The notes: a model not told the origin generated them from the sequence alone. Counted from the first letter of the stretch, positions 9,131 through 20,704 are shown. The stretch is DNA of 64,000 nt from Corythucha ciliata (GCA_038030265.1 CM075941.1:36270164-36334163); one strand, 5' to 3'. Numbers and translations are program-made.

Positions 9131-10180
9131 TGGCGCGAACTTTCTCTGTCAAGTCGAACTTTCTCTGTCAAGTATAAAACAGCCATCTCAGCATCCCGGC
9201 CCATTCTGGCAGGAGTCCCACAGGGTAGTGTGCTTGGACCCTTCTTGTACCTAGTATATGTGAGTGATATCCCTACCCCCTCCGCGACGAACTCCATGGC
9301 TGCACAATATGCAGATGACACTGCATTCCTACAAGTAGGAGACTCATTCACTGCTACTGCCATGGAGCTACAGAGTACAATTGATGAGACAAACAACTGG
9401 TGTATGAAATGGCGGGTCAAAATGAACCCAGATAAATCTGTTCTGGTGCCATTTACTCTTCGCCAACAAAACTTCCACGGCATAATGCTACTTAAAGGAG
9501 TGCCAATCCCTCAAGACCGAACAGTACGCTACCTTGGTCTTCACTTAGACACTAAACTTACATGGGGAGATCATATAAAGTACCTGGTCATGAAAGTCCG
9601 GCAACGAATAAGGCAACTGAAACCTTTACTAGGAGATAGGTCACCCATCTCTCTTAGCACAAAAAGGCTTATCTATCTTTCATTAATAAAACCCATTTGG
9701 TCTTACTCCTGCGGTCTGTGGGGGGTGGCAGCAGCAACTCATATTAATAAGATACAGGTGACACAAAACCGTGTTCTGAGACTCATTACTACGGCACCAT
9801 GGTATGTGAGAAATGCGACGCTGCACAACGACCTGGACATCCCTTATGTATCCGCTGTGAACAAGGAAACATACACCAGACTGCATTCCCGCATGACAGA
9901 CCATCCAAACCCAACTGTGTCACAAATAGCAGATAACCCTCCACCTGCACCAATCAGACGCAGACTGAAGAGAAAGAGACCGCAAGACGCCCTTCTCATA
10001 TAAATTTCAACAAACGTTATTCTGAGTGATAAGAACTGGTACAGGGCAGCCACTGGGCTGTACCTGAAAATCATGTTTCATGTTAATTAGATACTTTATC
10101 TACTTTATACTGCTATTATCCTAACTGTAATGTTGATTTTTTTGACAATAAAGTTAACTTGTTAAAAAAAATAATAATAA
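9131..10180 (+). mobile_element. 5'-truncated Jockey-type LINE with poly(A) end
   Basis: A 5'-truncated non-LTR retrotransposon: RT palm to C terminus, a 3' UTR, AATAAA at 10147-10152 and an A-rich tail with TAA repeats ending near 10180. 5' truncation is normal for LINE integration. It abuts the cut end of the tRNA-bearing repeat, and the 30-bp minisatellite lies on both outer sides. Confidence 0.85.
9137..10003 (+). CDS. Reverse transcriptase C-terminal half (Jockey clade-like), open but truncated
   Basis: About 288 codons without a stop. It begins near the RT palm (GVPQGSVLGPFLYLVYVSDI), has the catalytic box YADD at 9308-9319, then YLGLHLDTKLTWGDH, the thumb segment SLIKPIWSYSCGLWG, and a late APWYVRN..LH-DL-IP block typical of Jockey elements. 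It ends in a basic tail (IRRRLKRKRPQ). The N-terminal fingers, endonuclease and ORF1 are absent, so it cannot act alone. The open frame continues upstream to 8912 only by reading through the tRNA-like repeat; that part is not protein-coding. Its lack of stops suggests a fairly young insertion. Confidence 0.85.
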   Translation, partial: ELSLSSRTFSVKYKTAISASRPILAGVPQGSVLGPFLYLVYVSDIPTPSATNSMAAQYADDTAFLQVGDSFTATAMELQSTIDETNNWCMKWRVKMNPDKSVLVPFTLRQQNFHGIMLLKGVPIPQDRTVRYLGLHLDTKLTWGDHIKYLVMKVRQRIRQLKPLLGDRSPISLSTKRLIYLSLIKPIWSYSCGLWGVAAATHINKIQVTQNRVLRLITTAPWYVRNATLHNDLDIPYVSAVNKETYTRLHSRMTDHPNPTVSQIADNPPPAPIRRRLKRKRPQDALLI

Positions 10181-10800
10181 TTAGCGATTTTTTTCATCAG
10201 CGGTATTTTACCTTTAAAGCCATAAATTGGCGTTTTTTCTCAACTTTAACCTCAAAGTTGTCTTTAGAAGCCGATAAATTGGTGAATCTGCAATTTTTAT
10301 GCAAATTGACATTTTTCGCACTGTTCCTCAATTTTACCAGCGAATTAGCACTTTTTCTTAATTTTAGCCACGTAGTAGCACCGCATTAGCTACTTTGTTT
10401 TACTTTCAGCTATAGATCAGTACTTCTTCTCAGTTCAAGCCGCGAATCGCCAGTTCGGTGTTTTTTAACTTATACATGTAGCCGTGAATTTGCAATTTTT
10501 ATCAATTTTAGCCACAATGCTGTCTTTTCGGAAGGCACCAAGGCGAGTATACCTAGAGTATGGTTAGAAATTTCACCATAATTTTATCCATGAATTTGTG
10601 ATTTGCCTCAAGTTTAGCTGTGAACTTAGCGCTTTTTCTCAATTTTATCAGCGCAGTAGCGCTTCAATTCCGTTAATTCGCGAATTTCCTCAATTTTACC
10701 CACAAATAGGCGTTTTCCGCAATATTAGCCGCAGATTAGCCATTTCTTTCATTTTAATCATCGAATTAGCACTTTTTCTCAATTTGGACTGAAAATTATA
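10180..10800 (+). repeat. ~30-bp degenerate minisatellite, block 2
   Basis: About twenty diverged units of the pattern TTTTTCTCAATTTTAGCC then GCGAATTAGC. Because the period is close to 30 bp, one frame shows a ten-residue repeat (ELALFLNFxx). Units vary by small indels and no long frame persists. It is the continuation of block 1 across the inserted repeat/LINE. Confidence 0.7.
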
Positions 10801-10805
10801 GTTTT

Positions 10806-11910
10806 AGTGCATTTCATTCAAAAAATGCACTATTGGTCTCGCCCTGATGGTCGCACATATGGGTTGTGATACTTTTTTTTCACGTTTCAGAACCCCTAGA
10901 ACACGAATCCGAGGTCGGTTCAATTTGCTATATATATATGGCCCTCGCTTGTTAGCACGATCACGGTCGCAATTTCTGACTTAGGGCAACCAAATTTGGT
11001 CTAAAAACCAATAGCGTGAATATCTCGGACGAGTTCGTGATCCAGATGAATCGGTCCACGGGAACGGTGTGAAAGAGGGGTTTGAATTAGTTGAAAATTC
11101 GCTACCGCACGGCTGTTGCTGCAATTGCCCCCAAAATTGACTCGAGTAATAAGAAATGAACGCGCTTTCGTATGAGACCCTAGTGAACCAAATCCGTTGA
11201 TATGGCAGGGGTGTTCTCGGCGGAGGGGAGCTATTAAATTAACGCTATGCCTTACTGGACCACCCAATTACCAAAAAATGTCATTGACACTGAATTTTGA
11301 GCCGTCTCTTTTATTTGATTTGCCTACAGCCTAATAAATATTGAGTAAAAAATCCTGAGTTGGGCCAAAAAGGGAGGAACAAAAAAAAATTAAAAAAAAA
11401 TTGTTTCGGATTCGAACCCAGGCACTCCGCATTGCGCAATGGTGAAATTGTGATGCCATTTAACCTAATTTAACTGATCTGAAAATTAACGTAACCTGAA
11501 AAAAGTTTTGTTCCGACAGCAGCCTGTCGGGAAAAGTGCATTTCATTCATGCGACAATCGAGTCAAACCTCATAAGTTAGAACGAAATCAATCAATTATG
11601 AATGAAATTTAGGCCGGGATAAAGATTTTAATTGCAAATAACTCCTCAAACAAGAGTCCACCTTCCCATATCGTATAGGCAACCAAACCGACTGTGTTTC
11701 ATTTTCATCATTTTGTTCCCCCTCAGTTGGTGCCAAAAAAGGGGCCTGCGGTAAAAAGAAACACGATTTTATGATTTTGACTTTCTATACCACGGCCTAA
11801 ATGTCATTCATAGTTGATTGATATCGTTCTAACTTATGAGGTTTGACTCGATTGTCGCATGAATGAAATGCACTTTTCCCGACAGGCTGCTGTCGGAACA
11901 AAACTTTTAT
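10806..11910. mobile_element. 1-kb dispersed repeat, copy 1
   Basis: Matches 23270-24230 in reverse complement over about 1 kb. It starts AGTGCATTTCATTC and immediately folds back (AAAATGCACT), a terminal hairpin also seen at 24206-24235 and 55247-55272. Inside are a stretch with an 88-codon open frame on the minus strand (11001-11267, starting with TTG, not ATG) that is also open in copy 2, a B box-like GGGTTCGAATCC on the minus strand near 11405-11425, and a foldback (11505-11905). No transposase is recognisable. The class is unknown. Confidence 0.8.
11505..11905. repeat. Foldback with ~105-bp arms
   Basis: Arm 11505-11616 (TTTTGTTCCGACAGCAGCCT, then CATTCATGCGACAATCGAGT) is repeated in reverse complement at 11803-11905, with a ~190-bp loop. 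In copy 2 (23.4 kb) only one arm and part of the loop are left. It may be a MITE inside, or the 3' end of, the 1-kb repeat. Confidence 0.85.
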
Positions 11911-11929
11911 TCATTAATTTTTTTTGTTT

Positions 11930-13534
11930 CTACTGTAAAGAGGAGGGTGTAAGCCCGAGAAAAGAGAGAGAATAAAACTCAGTTCTATAGAAAATAAAAA
12001 ACCGAGTCTCCGGTTACACACACTCCCCCCAAAAACTCTCCGTAAGGAGGAAGTCAAGTTTGCTGGTCTACTTTTTGTGGGGTTTGAGTTGGGATACAGG
12101 TGCTATCCCCTTAGAGCTTGTCGTCCGAGGTGTTTTCTGCGTGTGATTTTGGATTTTTCCTGATTGGATTCGTGCGCAAGTTCGAACGGCGAATCTTAAT
12201 GTATGCGGTCATCATCAGCCGTTGTTAGGGAACTAAACCTTCCGGGCAGCTGGGCACACAAATATTATACTTTGCCCTCATTTTCGGCAATTTCTTTCGA
12301 ACGGATATTCTAGAAGAGGATTTGGTTCGGCAACTTCTTCAATAGGTCTCGTCAAAAACCCCGGGAATGTTTTCTATTCAAAATAGGTCGCTCAGCCAGG
12401 GTCTAATAATGTTTAGTTCAATATGCCAAAAATGCTTGATATTGAAAGAAATACGAAAAGAAGTGAATGGGATGGGACTGAACTCGTTTTTTGCATTTTT
12501 CCCTTAAAATAAGAAAAAAAGAGAAAAAAAATGAAAAGGAAATGACGGATTTCGGGCCGCCCTTCGAACTTCATCCCTTTTGCTTTTCCACTCCCCTCAC
12601 CAACCCATTTAAGCCCATTGAAGAGAAACTAATTTGTCTTACTACATCCGAACTCCTTGCCAATATAGAAGAAATGGCTGGAGAAGAGGGGAAATGATGA
12701 AAAAAGAAAAAGCGAGATGGTGTTTTGAATGATAAAAGGACGTGACGGCGGAGAAACGCTAACTTTTCTCAATTTACAGGTTTTCTTTTCTTTCAGGAAC
12801 GTTGCGAACCTTCTATTAATCTGAGTCATTATACCATTATTTATTTACCATCCTTCCATTAAGCCTTATGTCTCTTGCCTCGTGTTTTTTTTGGGGGAGA
12901 GGGCCTCGTTTAAGGAATTACTTCCGTTTTATCACAATCTTGAAATGAATAATGTTCTTCCCCGTAATTCTACCGTCCTATGAAGAAAAAAAAACGAGGG
13001 AAAATCTGAAATTCATTAGGCTTAAGCTTATTCGTATTACCTTAGCGTTTTTAACCGACGTGTTCGTTTGGTAGCATTAATTTAGTAACTCGAGTGGAAC
13101 AATACACAAAGCCCTCTTTATATTTACCCTTTATCTTACAATTTGTTGCCTTTACCTCTAACGCTAAGCTTATCTCTCTTTTCCCGGTGGCGGAGAACGT
13201 AGGAAGAATGTATATAGAAGCATCTGGGGGTTGAGGTTTTCGCTCGCATTCTATTTTTCTTCGATGCATCCAGCAATAATATTTGGAAACGAGATAGCCA
13301 ACTTTAAAAAAGTTTTTCCTCTTTGGAAGAAGTTTCGCTAAACTCTACTTAGCATTTAACCTATAAGCTCATCAGCATAACTGAGCCGTATTTGTCTACT
13401 TTTAAATTTAAAAGAAGCTTACTTTTGTTTTTTGATCATAAAAGTACCTTCTAGTTTACTATTTTTCTGCTTAAGTGCCTAAAAGTCCTCAAAAACAGAA
13501 AAGAAAAGTTGTCTAACATTTTCAGCGTTATGAC

Positions 13535-13572
<38 letters not shown>

Positions 13573-15010
13573 TTGCTACGGACCTGAAATCCCAGCCTCG
13601 CTTCGAGAGAACCTGCAAGGTGCGACGACAGCAGAATATGACAGGTTTTATTTATTTGTATTCTTTTTCTTTGTGTCTTCTTTTTCTCGCTTTTTTGGCG
13701 GTCTCAGCCGAAGGATTTTAGCAACGTCACGTAACGTAAGCGTGGAAAAGCACGTTTTCCCAAAGGCTTCCCCTCTCGTCGGCCTCAAACCCGCAGCTTG
13801 AAACCCTACGTGAAATGCAACTAAAATGAGACCCCATCAGGTCAAAATGTCTATCAGATAAAGAATATACTCTATTTTATAGAGTTTTCCTTGGGAGATA
13901 AAGCCATTAGAAGTGTGATGAGACGTGGTGATATGAAGGGGGAGGAGGAGTTTTGAAAAGGGAGCGATCTTATGTGAAATTAATGCGAGGGATTTACCGC
14001 TTCATTGGCGTAATTTTCAGTTGACAATATATTCAGGGGGGCGTAAATAATGCTCCTGAGTGTCTTTGAAGAAAAAAGAATCCTTCTCTTTTCTCTCCAC
14101 TCCCTTCTCTTTCGTATACCTTACTTTTAAAAATAAATCTCCTCTTTTCATCGGATTACATCAGTAGATCCAAAGGATCTATTTTGGGGGAAAAACATAT
14201 TCTTTCCTTTCTTTTCCGTTTCTCCCCATCATTACGCTAAAGCAACAACGCCAAAAAATGTTCCTCGACTGATGCTTACGGAGCCATTCCTTTTCTTCGA
14301 TATTCCGTAAAAAAGTTATGACCTGAAATCAATTGCGCTTAAAAATGTAAATCCCTGTATATTTTTATTGAATCTTCCAAGCTTTTGTGAACAATTCCAT
14401 AAGAAGCAATAACCTAATAGAAGATTTGAATTTAAAATTAAAGGACGGAATGTCGAACGATGAAATCACTGTGAGTGAGTTCATTAGACACCCTTCCGAA
14501 ATCTTTTTTCGAGGAACCGCTCAAATTTTATAAATTAAATTGCATTGCTTTCAACACGCCCCCCCCCCACCACCACAAACTATTTTATGAACTTAAACGT
14601 CAATAGTCGATGTCAGAGCTGATCGGTATTTTTATGTTGCAGGTCCGTGCTCCCGTATTGAATCCACCTAGCAATGAAACGTTATATTTGCAGTCAGACT
14701 GAAAAATAAAATTATAACTACGTTATTCAGCCCAATCATTATTATTGAGGGGAAGGTTTAGGGTATAGTGTTTCATGCGGTAACTTTTATCTAATGTGCT
14801 TGGATATCACTAGTGAAATCGAAATCCCTTCATACGGCGACTCATTTTCGATAAACTGTACATAATAATGGCAAAAATGAACATTGTGTCATTACAGAGA
14901 AAAACTGAGGTTTCGTCATACGAAATATTGGATCCCCTGGCTGAGAATAAATCAAATTAATTTCCAATTAATCGAATACCTATGTACCCAATTTTAAAGC
15001 ATTGGTTATA
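11930..15010. other. No recognisable feature
   Basis: About 3 kb of AT-rich sequence without supported genes or large repeats. A 33-T run lies at 13537-13569 and a C run near 14560. Small open frames show no known motif. Confidence 0.5.
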
Positions 15011-15019
15011 ATACCTTAC

Positions 15020-15660
15020 AAAATAAATAATAATTGAAATAATGCAAATAATTCAGCAAAATATTTTCTGTGACATCGGTTCTCTCCATTTAGAAACCGT
15101 GCAAAAAGTGGGCAAAAAGCACCACGAATATTTGTGGCTGAAATAGCGAAAAAGCGCTGATACATAGCAATAAACAGAAAAAATACTAATTTTTGGCTAA
15201 AAATCGAGAAAAACACTAATGGTTGAAATTGAGAAAAACACTGAACCGCAACAATAAAATTGAGAAAAAACAGCTATACATCGCTCAGCAGGCTCAACTA
15301 TATTTAAAAAACGCTAGTTCGTGGTTTCTCGATGCAAGATCAGGACTGAAATTCAGAAAAAACGCTAATTGACATGGATAAAAGTGAAAAAAAAATCGCC
15401 GGTTCCTCGCCTAAAGTGAAAACAAAACGCTTTTCCGCAGTTGAATTGGAGGAAAAGCTTAAATTATTAGTTAAAGTTGGTTAAAAAGTGCTGATAAACT
15501 TGTAAAATGGAGGAAGACGCTAATTCACGGATCAATTTCAGAAAATGTGCTAATTCTTGGCTGAAATTAAGGAAACGCGGTAGTTGTAGTTCGCTGCTAA
15601 AGTTGACAAAAAGCGATCGTTCGCAGCTAAAATATAGAAATTGATAAATAGGGAACTTGC
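15020..15660 (-). repeat. ~30-bp degenerate minisatellite, block 3 (inverted)
   Basis: The same repeat as at 10.2 kb but on the other strand: repeated GAGAAAAA, GCGCTAATT and GGCTGAAATT phrases every ~30 bp. On the minus strand one frame again gives the FLNFS-x-ELA-x-FL pattern. Confidence 0.7.
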
Positions 15661-16043
15661 CCATTTTTCAAAAATATTTTTTCGTGAAAAATGTAAAATT
15701 ATAAGAATTATGATGCTCAGCGTTTCCGAATGTTGTATATTTTAATTTGATGAATAAGTAATAGAGATTACGGAAAAGTTATTTCTTTAAGCGTGATAAA
15801 ACTACCGAGACAATTTTCTGTGGACGTGAAAAAAAATGTTGAGACAAGGTTTTGAAAAGGCTTCAACCCAAAATCTCCCACGCGTTTCTGCTTTTGCTGT
15901 CTGTGTTTTTATTAGCCAGAATATTGACAGCGGGGTGGAATCAAGAGGAGTTAAACTAGATAGGTAAGCTCTAAAATTAAACGTTTTCTATCACGATTAT
16001 TTCCGCTATTCATTATACGTGCTATATCGCGGTTCCTGTTTAG

Positions 16044-17360
16044 GTCAGCCCGACAGCAGTACAGCCACCAGTGTGTCGGATATGTGGAGGTCCGACGGGA
16101 CAAAAATGTAGTTGAAGTGTACGGGAGAATCACTCCCGAGCACGAAATTCGGATCAAACCGTATTCCGTCCAGGTTAAAGTAGACGAAAACGATGACAAA
16201 ATCGTTAAAGGAGAGTGCTTGGGATGTGTTGCCTCTTCAGGTATACACCGTGTACTGTGCATGTTTCTCTTTGTTATTTAGAAGATATAGAAGTTATTTT
16301 TGCGATTTCACTTTTTTAGGCGGATGCAAGCATCTTATAACATTTTTATTTTGGCTTCATCGGCGGAGTGAGGAACTTCTCCAACTTCAGTTGTCGCTTA
16401 CTGAAAAAATAACCGGCTGTCTGCCGCTGTCGATAAGAAGTTTATTGAACTTAGCGAAGCGTGCGAAAACTATTCGAATACTTCGGCCCCGACGTCGTTT
16501 TCATTTGTGGAAGCCGTGTTACGTGGGTGTCGCGAGAACAAAGCGAGCAATGCCCTTCGATCGATATTGAGTGATCACGATGATGAGCTGTTGAATTTGA
16601 GCGTACAAGGTCTCTGGGCAAGGTTCAGAAAATCTATGCCTTTGGCTGGGATCACTGCCCAAAACTTTATCGACTACTGTCGAACTTGCATGACTCCGGA
16701 AGGCTCCGTCATGGTCGAACGAAACACAGTTGGGCAAAGTGAAAACAAGATGTGGTATGAACTGCGGTATGGCCGAATAACAGCTTCAACCGTCCACGAA
16801 GCATCTCGATGCAACACTGAAGACGGTTCCCTCGTCAATAAGATTTTAGGTCCGCTAATTTCAATGTTACTGTCATGGTTCTTATGTAACAAGGAACATT
16901 ATTTACAGGTACAGATTCACGGATAGATACGACGTTTATGAAAAGGGGGAAAACAATGGAATCGTCGGCCATAAAAAAAGTAGCCGCACTGGTCGGGACC
17001 TCTGTACAGAAATGAGGGCTTTATATGAACAGGGATTATCCTGTTTTCGGCGCCTCCCCCGATGGCTTAGCCTGCAACTTCGTCGTGGAAGTCAAATGCC
17101 CGTCATCCAGAAAAACAAGTGTTGCGTACCTGAATGAAGCCGGTGTGGTTGGCTCAAAATACTTGGCACAATTGCAACTGCAAATGTTTTTTAGCGGACG
17201 GAAAAAATGGCTTTTTGTTGTGGCTAGTCCAGATTTTGAGCAAAATGGTGAAGTTCAGCTGAAGTGGGTTGAAAGAGACGACGATTTCATAAAACAAATC
17301 TTAGCTGACAGCCAAAACTTTTGGAAGAAGTACATTTTTCCAGTACTCAAAAAAGTCTAG
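16044..17360 (+). pseudogene. SWIM zinc finger plus YqaJ-type nuclease gene of a DNA transposon, decayed, with introns
   Basis: Three exons can be read. Exon 1 (about 16044-16240) ends at a GT; exon 2 starts after TTTTTTAG at 16320 and completes a zinc-binding cluster C-x-x-C-x(6)-C-x-H (CLGC..GGCKH), as in SWIM fingers. A second GT-AG intron fits 16850-16908. Exon 2 ends with the YqaJ entry block WYELRYGRITAS; the last exon has YPVFGASPDG and VEVKCP, which supply the D and E-x-K metal ligands of the lambda-exonuclease/YqaJ fold. A frameshift near 16373 and a TGA just before 17025 show decay. It faces a DDE transposase at 17.7 kb; that pairing is known from ISL2EU-type elements. Substrate and role in transposition are not established. 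Confidence 0.7.
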
Positions 17361-17707
17361 TTAAAAATGACGCATAGAAATGGAAAAATAAATATAATTA
17401 CGGTTTCGATAATGTACTTGTTCATTAACATTCTCAATATAGTTCGTTTAAGAGTTACTAAGGGTTTGAAAGATTTTGTATTCATAACACTAATTTCTGA
17501 TTGGGTTGTGAGCTCTTAAGCTCAGCTTAGTGTTAAACGGAACTTTAAACCCATGTGGTCGACCCTGGCCCTAGTCTCTGAATTCGTCAAGGGGATAGAG
17601 TGAACTCAATGGCGAAACGCTGAGATTATGTGATAGGTGGAAGAAGGTACGAGATGGTTGAAAGTTAAGCAAGGGGAAAATAATTTTTAATTGGTAGTAG
17701 TAATACT

Positions 17708-18730
17708 TCAATTTATTGGGTTCTGTAAGTTAATAATTCCACAAACACAAAATACAATTGAGTCCAAGTAGTGCAGTAATTTATTATCCATGGTAGAATG
17801 AGGAGTGAGGATTTTGTACTCACGGCGTACTCGGTTAATAACTCTCTCAACGTGAATCCTCAAACTTGCAATTTTCCGCGATTCACTGACTTCCTTCTTT
17901 GATAATTTTACCCTATATTTCACACTCGGAGAACGAACTAATGAGGCTCCGAGTTGTTCAATGATAGAACTCACCTCTTTAAAACCCCTATCCGCTAAAA
18001 CTTGGTACCCAGCACACATACCAACACACCTACATTTAACATTTCGTAGGTAGCCACTATCTGCCAAAATCAGTTAGTCGGAAATTCTTCCTTCGGAAAT
18101 CAACAAACCCACTCGGAGTACATGAAATTAAGTACTCAATGTATTGCAACCATAATACTCTGACCACGTTAGAGCTTGCTTAACCGCGGTCGTTCTATCT
18201 GAATTTCGAAACAATCTATTATGGAAATAACTCCCCAATAACTTTTTCTGAAGGGGATGGGAAGTGCCTCATAAACTTGGTCGTTGTCTGGCCAAAACAC
18301 CAATTTTTTAATAAGTTGCAACAGGTGGCAGCGAATGGTGAAAGATTTTAGACACACTTCCCTCAGACAAGCCGAAATCGTGGCCAAGTACGGCAAATTG
18401 GTAATTCGTCCGAATTTTTTTCAATACAATCATTATGTTTCTTTCAGGCAAGTTCGTTGCAATTCTAAAATAACAGCCACTAGGCAACCCCAAATAAAGT
18501 TTAGAATGCAGCTCTATAACTGCTTTTGTCACCGCAAAGCACCTTTCCTTGAAAATCCTGACCTCCACCAATTTTGAGGTTGACGATGCTGAAGATGACG
18601 AGGAAACTTCAAATGACTGAGTTGAGATCATTGTATATATAAAAAAATATGAACTAAACAAGGCCCTCTTTAAAATCCACCTCCAGTTGACCAACAAAAT
18701 ACCAATTTCACACTTACTAGACATCATCAC
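17708..18730 (-). pseudogene. DDE transposase of the PIF/Harbinger-ISL2EU (DDE_Tnp_4) group, decayed
   Basis: Reading from 18730 down: a helix-turn-helix region (IRTNYQFAVLGHDFGLSEGS then VSKIF), then FWPDNDQ, then the first acidic block IIDCFEIQIERP (about 18188-18225). In another frame follow LTWSEYY..NTL and GRISD, then LADRGF and last SLRIHVERVINRVRREYKIL, which carries the glutamate. Order and spacing fit DDE_Tnp_4 transposases. Frame changes around 18300 and 18070-18170 make it a pseudogene. It is convergent with the YqaJ gene, about 350 bp apart. Terminal repeats were not found. PIF/Harbinger proper is an alternative, but the YqaJ partner favours ISL2EU. Confidence 0.75.
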
Positions 18731-18739
18731 TCACAATAG

Positions 18740-19430
18740 AAAAACCAGACAAAAGGCCATAACAAAAAATACAAAACTTTACAATACAAATACTTAGACC
18801 AGCTCATAGCTAAAAAGACTACAAAGGCTTACAGTGACCATAAGTTCTTTCCTAGACTAGTAAATATGACTACGCTATAATTAAGGAGGAAACTGACTTA
18901 CTTGATAAAGGATTAAAACACAACATACAACGCAACAATATACAGTGAGATATCGAACAGAATATCGTTGACAGTGAGCACGCACTTTCCTTTTTGCCCG
19001 AAGAAGAACAAGAACACTGTAGAGATCTCGTTGCTGTGTATTGCGACAAAACAGTCCTCTAACCCCCCAAACAGAGATGGGACCGATTAGGTTGTAAAAT
19101 AAGCAACGAGGATAAAAGCCAGCATCTCTCGTTAAGAAAAATATTTAATTTCCGGTCTTCCTTTCCCTTTTCGAAGACTCGAACAAAGAGGAATTAAGAG
19201 ACCCCCCCCCCCAACTTACAACAGCCCACCCGGCTAGCGCCTCGTGAACTCGCGGGTAAAGTTCCAATTTTCTCTCCTGTCGTGAAATGACAATAGTGGT
19301 ATTCATGCTCTGAAGTTTTTTTTGTGTTCAGTTTCTCCGTTTCTATGGCCTTACCCACCTGTTCGGGATTTAGCATTATAACAAATACAAGAATTAACAT
19401 TTTTCGAATACCCCTATTATTTGTTTGACT
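18740..19430. other. No clear feature; possible 5' part of the transposon
   Basis: If the transposase gene had an N-terminal zinc finger exon it would lie here on the minus strand, but I cannot read one. A C run is at 19201-19211. Confidence 0.3.
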
Positions 19431-19469
19431 CGTAAAAACAAGTAAACAAACGATAAATTTGACTGAAGC

Positions 19470-19738
19470 GGCCCATACACGTACAATAAATATTGCGCAA
19501 ACTAGGGGTTGCACAATAAAATTGAACGTTTGTGGGTTGCATTGATGAGTTGCACAATATAATGAACAGCCCATTTTTTAACCCGTAAACATCTGCGCCT
19601 ACCGTATTCTTCTTTAACAAAACTGTTAAATTCTATAGAATAATAAAGTTTACTAGTTTACTAAAAAAAAAAAAAAACATCTGGAAATGAAATATTGTAC
19701 AAATTTATTGCGCAATAATTATTGTACGTCTATGGACC
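19470..19738. mobile_element. MITE with ~31-bp TIRs (GGYCCATA...)
   Basis: The left end GGCCCATACACGTACAATAA..TATTGCGCAA is matched by the right end in reverse complement (GGTCCATAGACGTACAATAA..TATTGCGCAA), about three mismatches in 31. The loop includes TTGCACAATA repeats and has no coding region. Flanks do not give a clear duplication; a TWA-type site of PIF/Harbinger is possible but unproven. Confidence 0.75.
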
Positions 19739-19833
19739 CCTAAAAAACGTAAACAAACGAAATCGAGACGAAATATGCCGCGAAACAACCGATTTCACCT
19801 ATGTGTAGGGTTGCGTGAACTTAGCCCAACACA

Positions 19834-19836
<3 letters not shown>

Positions 19837-19878
<42 letters not shown>
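19837..19878. repeat. 42-base T run
   Basis: An uninterrupted poly(T). An adjacent open frame reading as poly-lysine on the minus strand is an artefact. It could be the tail of a retrotransposed sequence on the minus strand, but no coding part is next to it. Confidence 0.9.
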
Positions 19879-19882
<4 letters not shown>

Positions 19883-20589
19883 ATATTCGAAGTGGTAAAC
19901 AAACGATAATTTTGGAAAAACAAGCGTAATGAAACAGTAAACAAACGATTGATTCATTTTTCGGTACGTTTTCTGACATGTGTTTTCCAGGTTTACATGC
20001 GTACGTTTTTGACATTGCTCGGCAGCTTATTTTAGAGATCGATCGAGACATACACGAAAGTTATACCTCAGATGCCACTCCGACCCTCGTAAAGCCATTG
20101 ACCAGATCAGCAGCACCCCTCGTCAGGTAAGAGTTAACATGACAGCAGGGCGTCAAGAAATCGTTCCGATTCTGAGCTAAAAACATTAGACACTAAAAGA
20201 TGAAGATGCTCGCGGGTGAGTGAGAATTCTCTGTCTTTTAAAAGCCCCACGACTCGACTGCCGAGCAGAAAGCCCTTTCAAGGACAAGTACAGCCTTATT
20301 TTGAGACATGAAAACTCTGTTACTCGAGCTGCAATTACTCCACGTTATGTGCGTATACCTGGAATACCCGCTTACCCGCACACATCCGAAGTTTGATGAA
20401 CGCGTCATATCAATCTGAACCTGACCTCACCCACACCCAGTCCATCTCCAACCTGCCAGCCACCCATTTCGCAATTTTCCGAAATTAGCACGGGCCTTCC
20501 GAAGCTGCAAACTTGAATTTACACAGTTGGCACTCATTCAACGAAACCGTGCGAATTCATTCACGTCAATATTACAAACCATAAATTAA

Positions 20590-20700
20590 GCCATGTGTCT
20601 GTGGAGTCTATGCAACCTACCTAAATGCATAATTTTTCTACGGAATTTGTTTGGTTGCATAGACTCCACAGAACACACACATAGAGCTTGTGAACGTTGC
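20590..20700. mobile_element. MITE copy 1, flanked by TTAA
   Basis: Lies between TTAA at 20586-20589 and 20701-20704. Its ends share TGTGGAGTCTATGCAACC in inverted orientation and ACATAGAGCTTGTGAACG near the right end. The left arm has lost bases relative to the right one. It is the same family as the neighbour at 20705-20839. Confidence 0.7.
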
Positions 20701-20704
20701 TTAA

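Larger units (their letters stand above)
19440..19950 (+). repeat. Dispersed GTAAACAAACGA motif, four copies
   Basis: GTAAACAAACGA occurs at 19442, 19749, 19895 and 19937. The first two flank the MITE at 19470-19738, the last two follow a 42-T run. It may be the remains of a short tandem repeat. Confidence 0.5.

Noticed and set aside
10159..10792. Repetitive protein (ELALFLNFS) gene
   Set aside because: The frame is short, breaks repeatedly and the same sequence occurs in both orientations at other loci without a long frame.
10180..10800. CRISPR-like array
   Set aside because: Units are strongly diverged, contiguous and without unique spacers of equal length; this is a minisatellite in a eukaryotic genome.
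18284..18577. Plus-strand frame over the transposase
   Set aside because: Antisense to the helix-turn-helix region of the DDE transposase; no motif of its own.
19821..20051. Lysine-rich small protein on the minus strand
   Set aside because: It is the translation of the 42-base T run and random flank.
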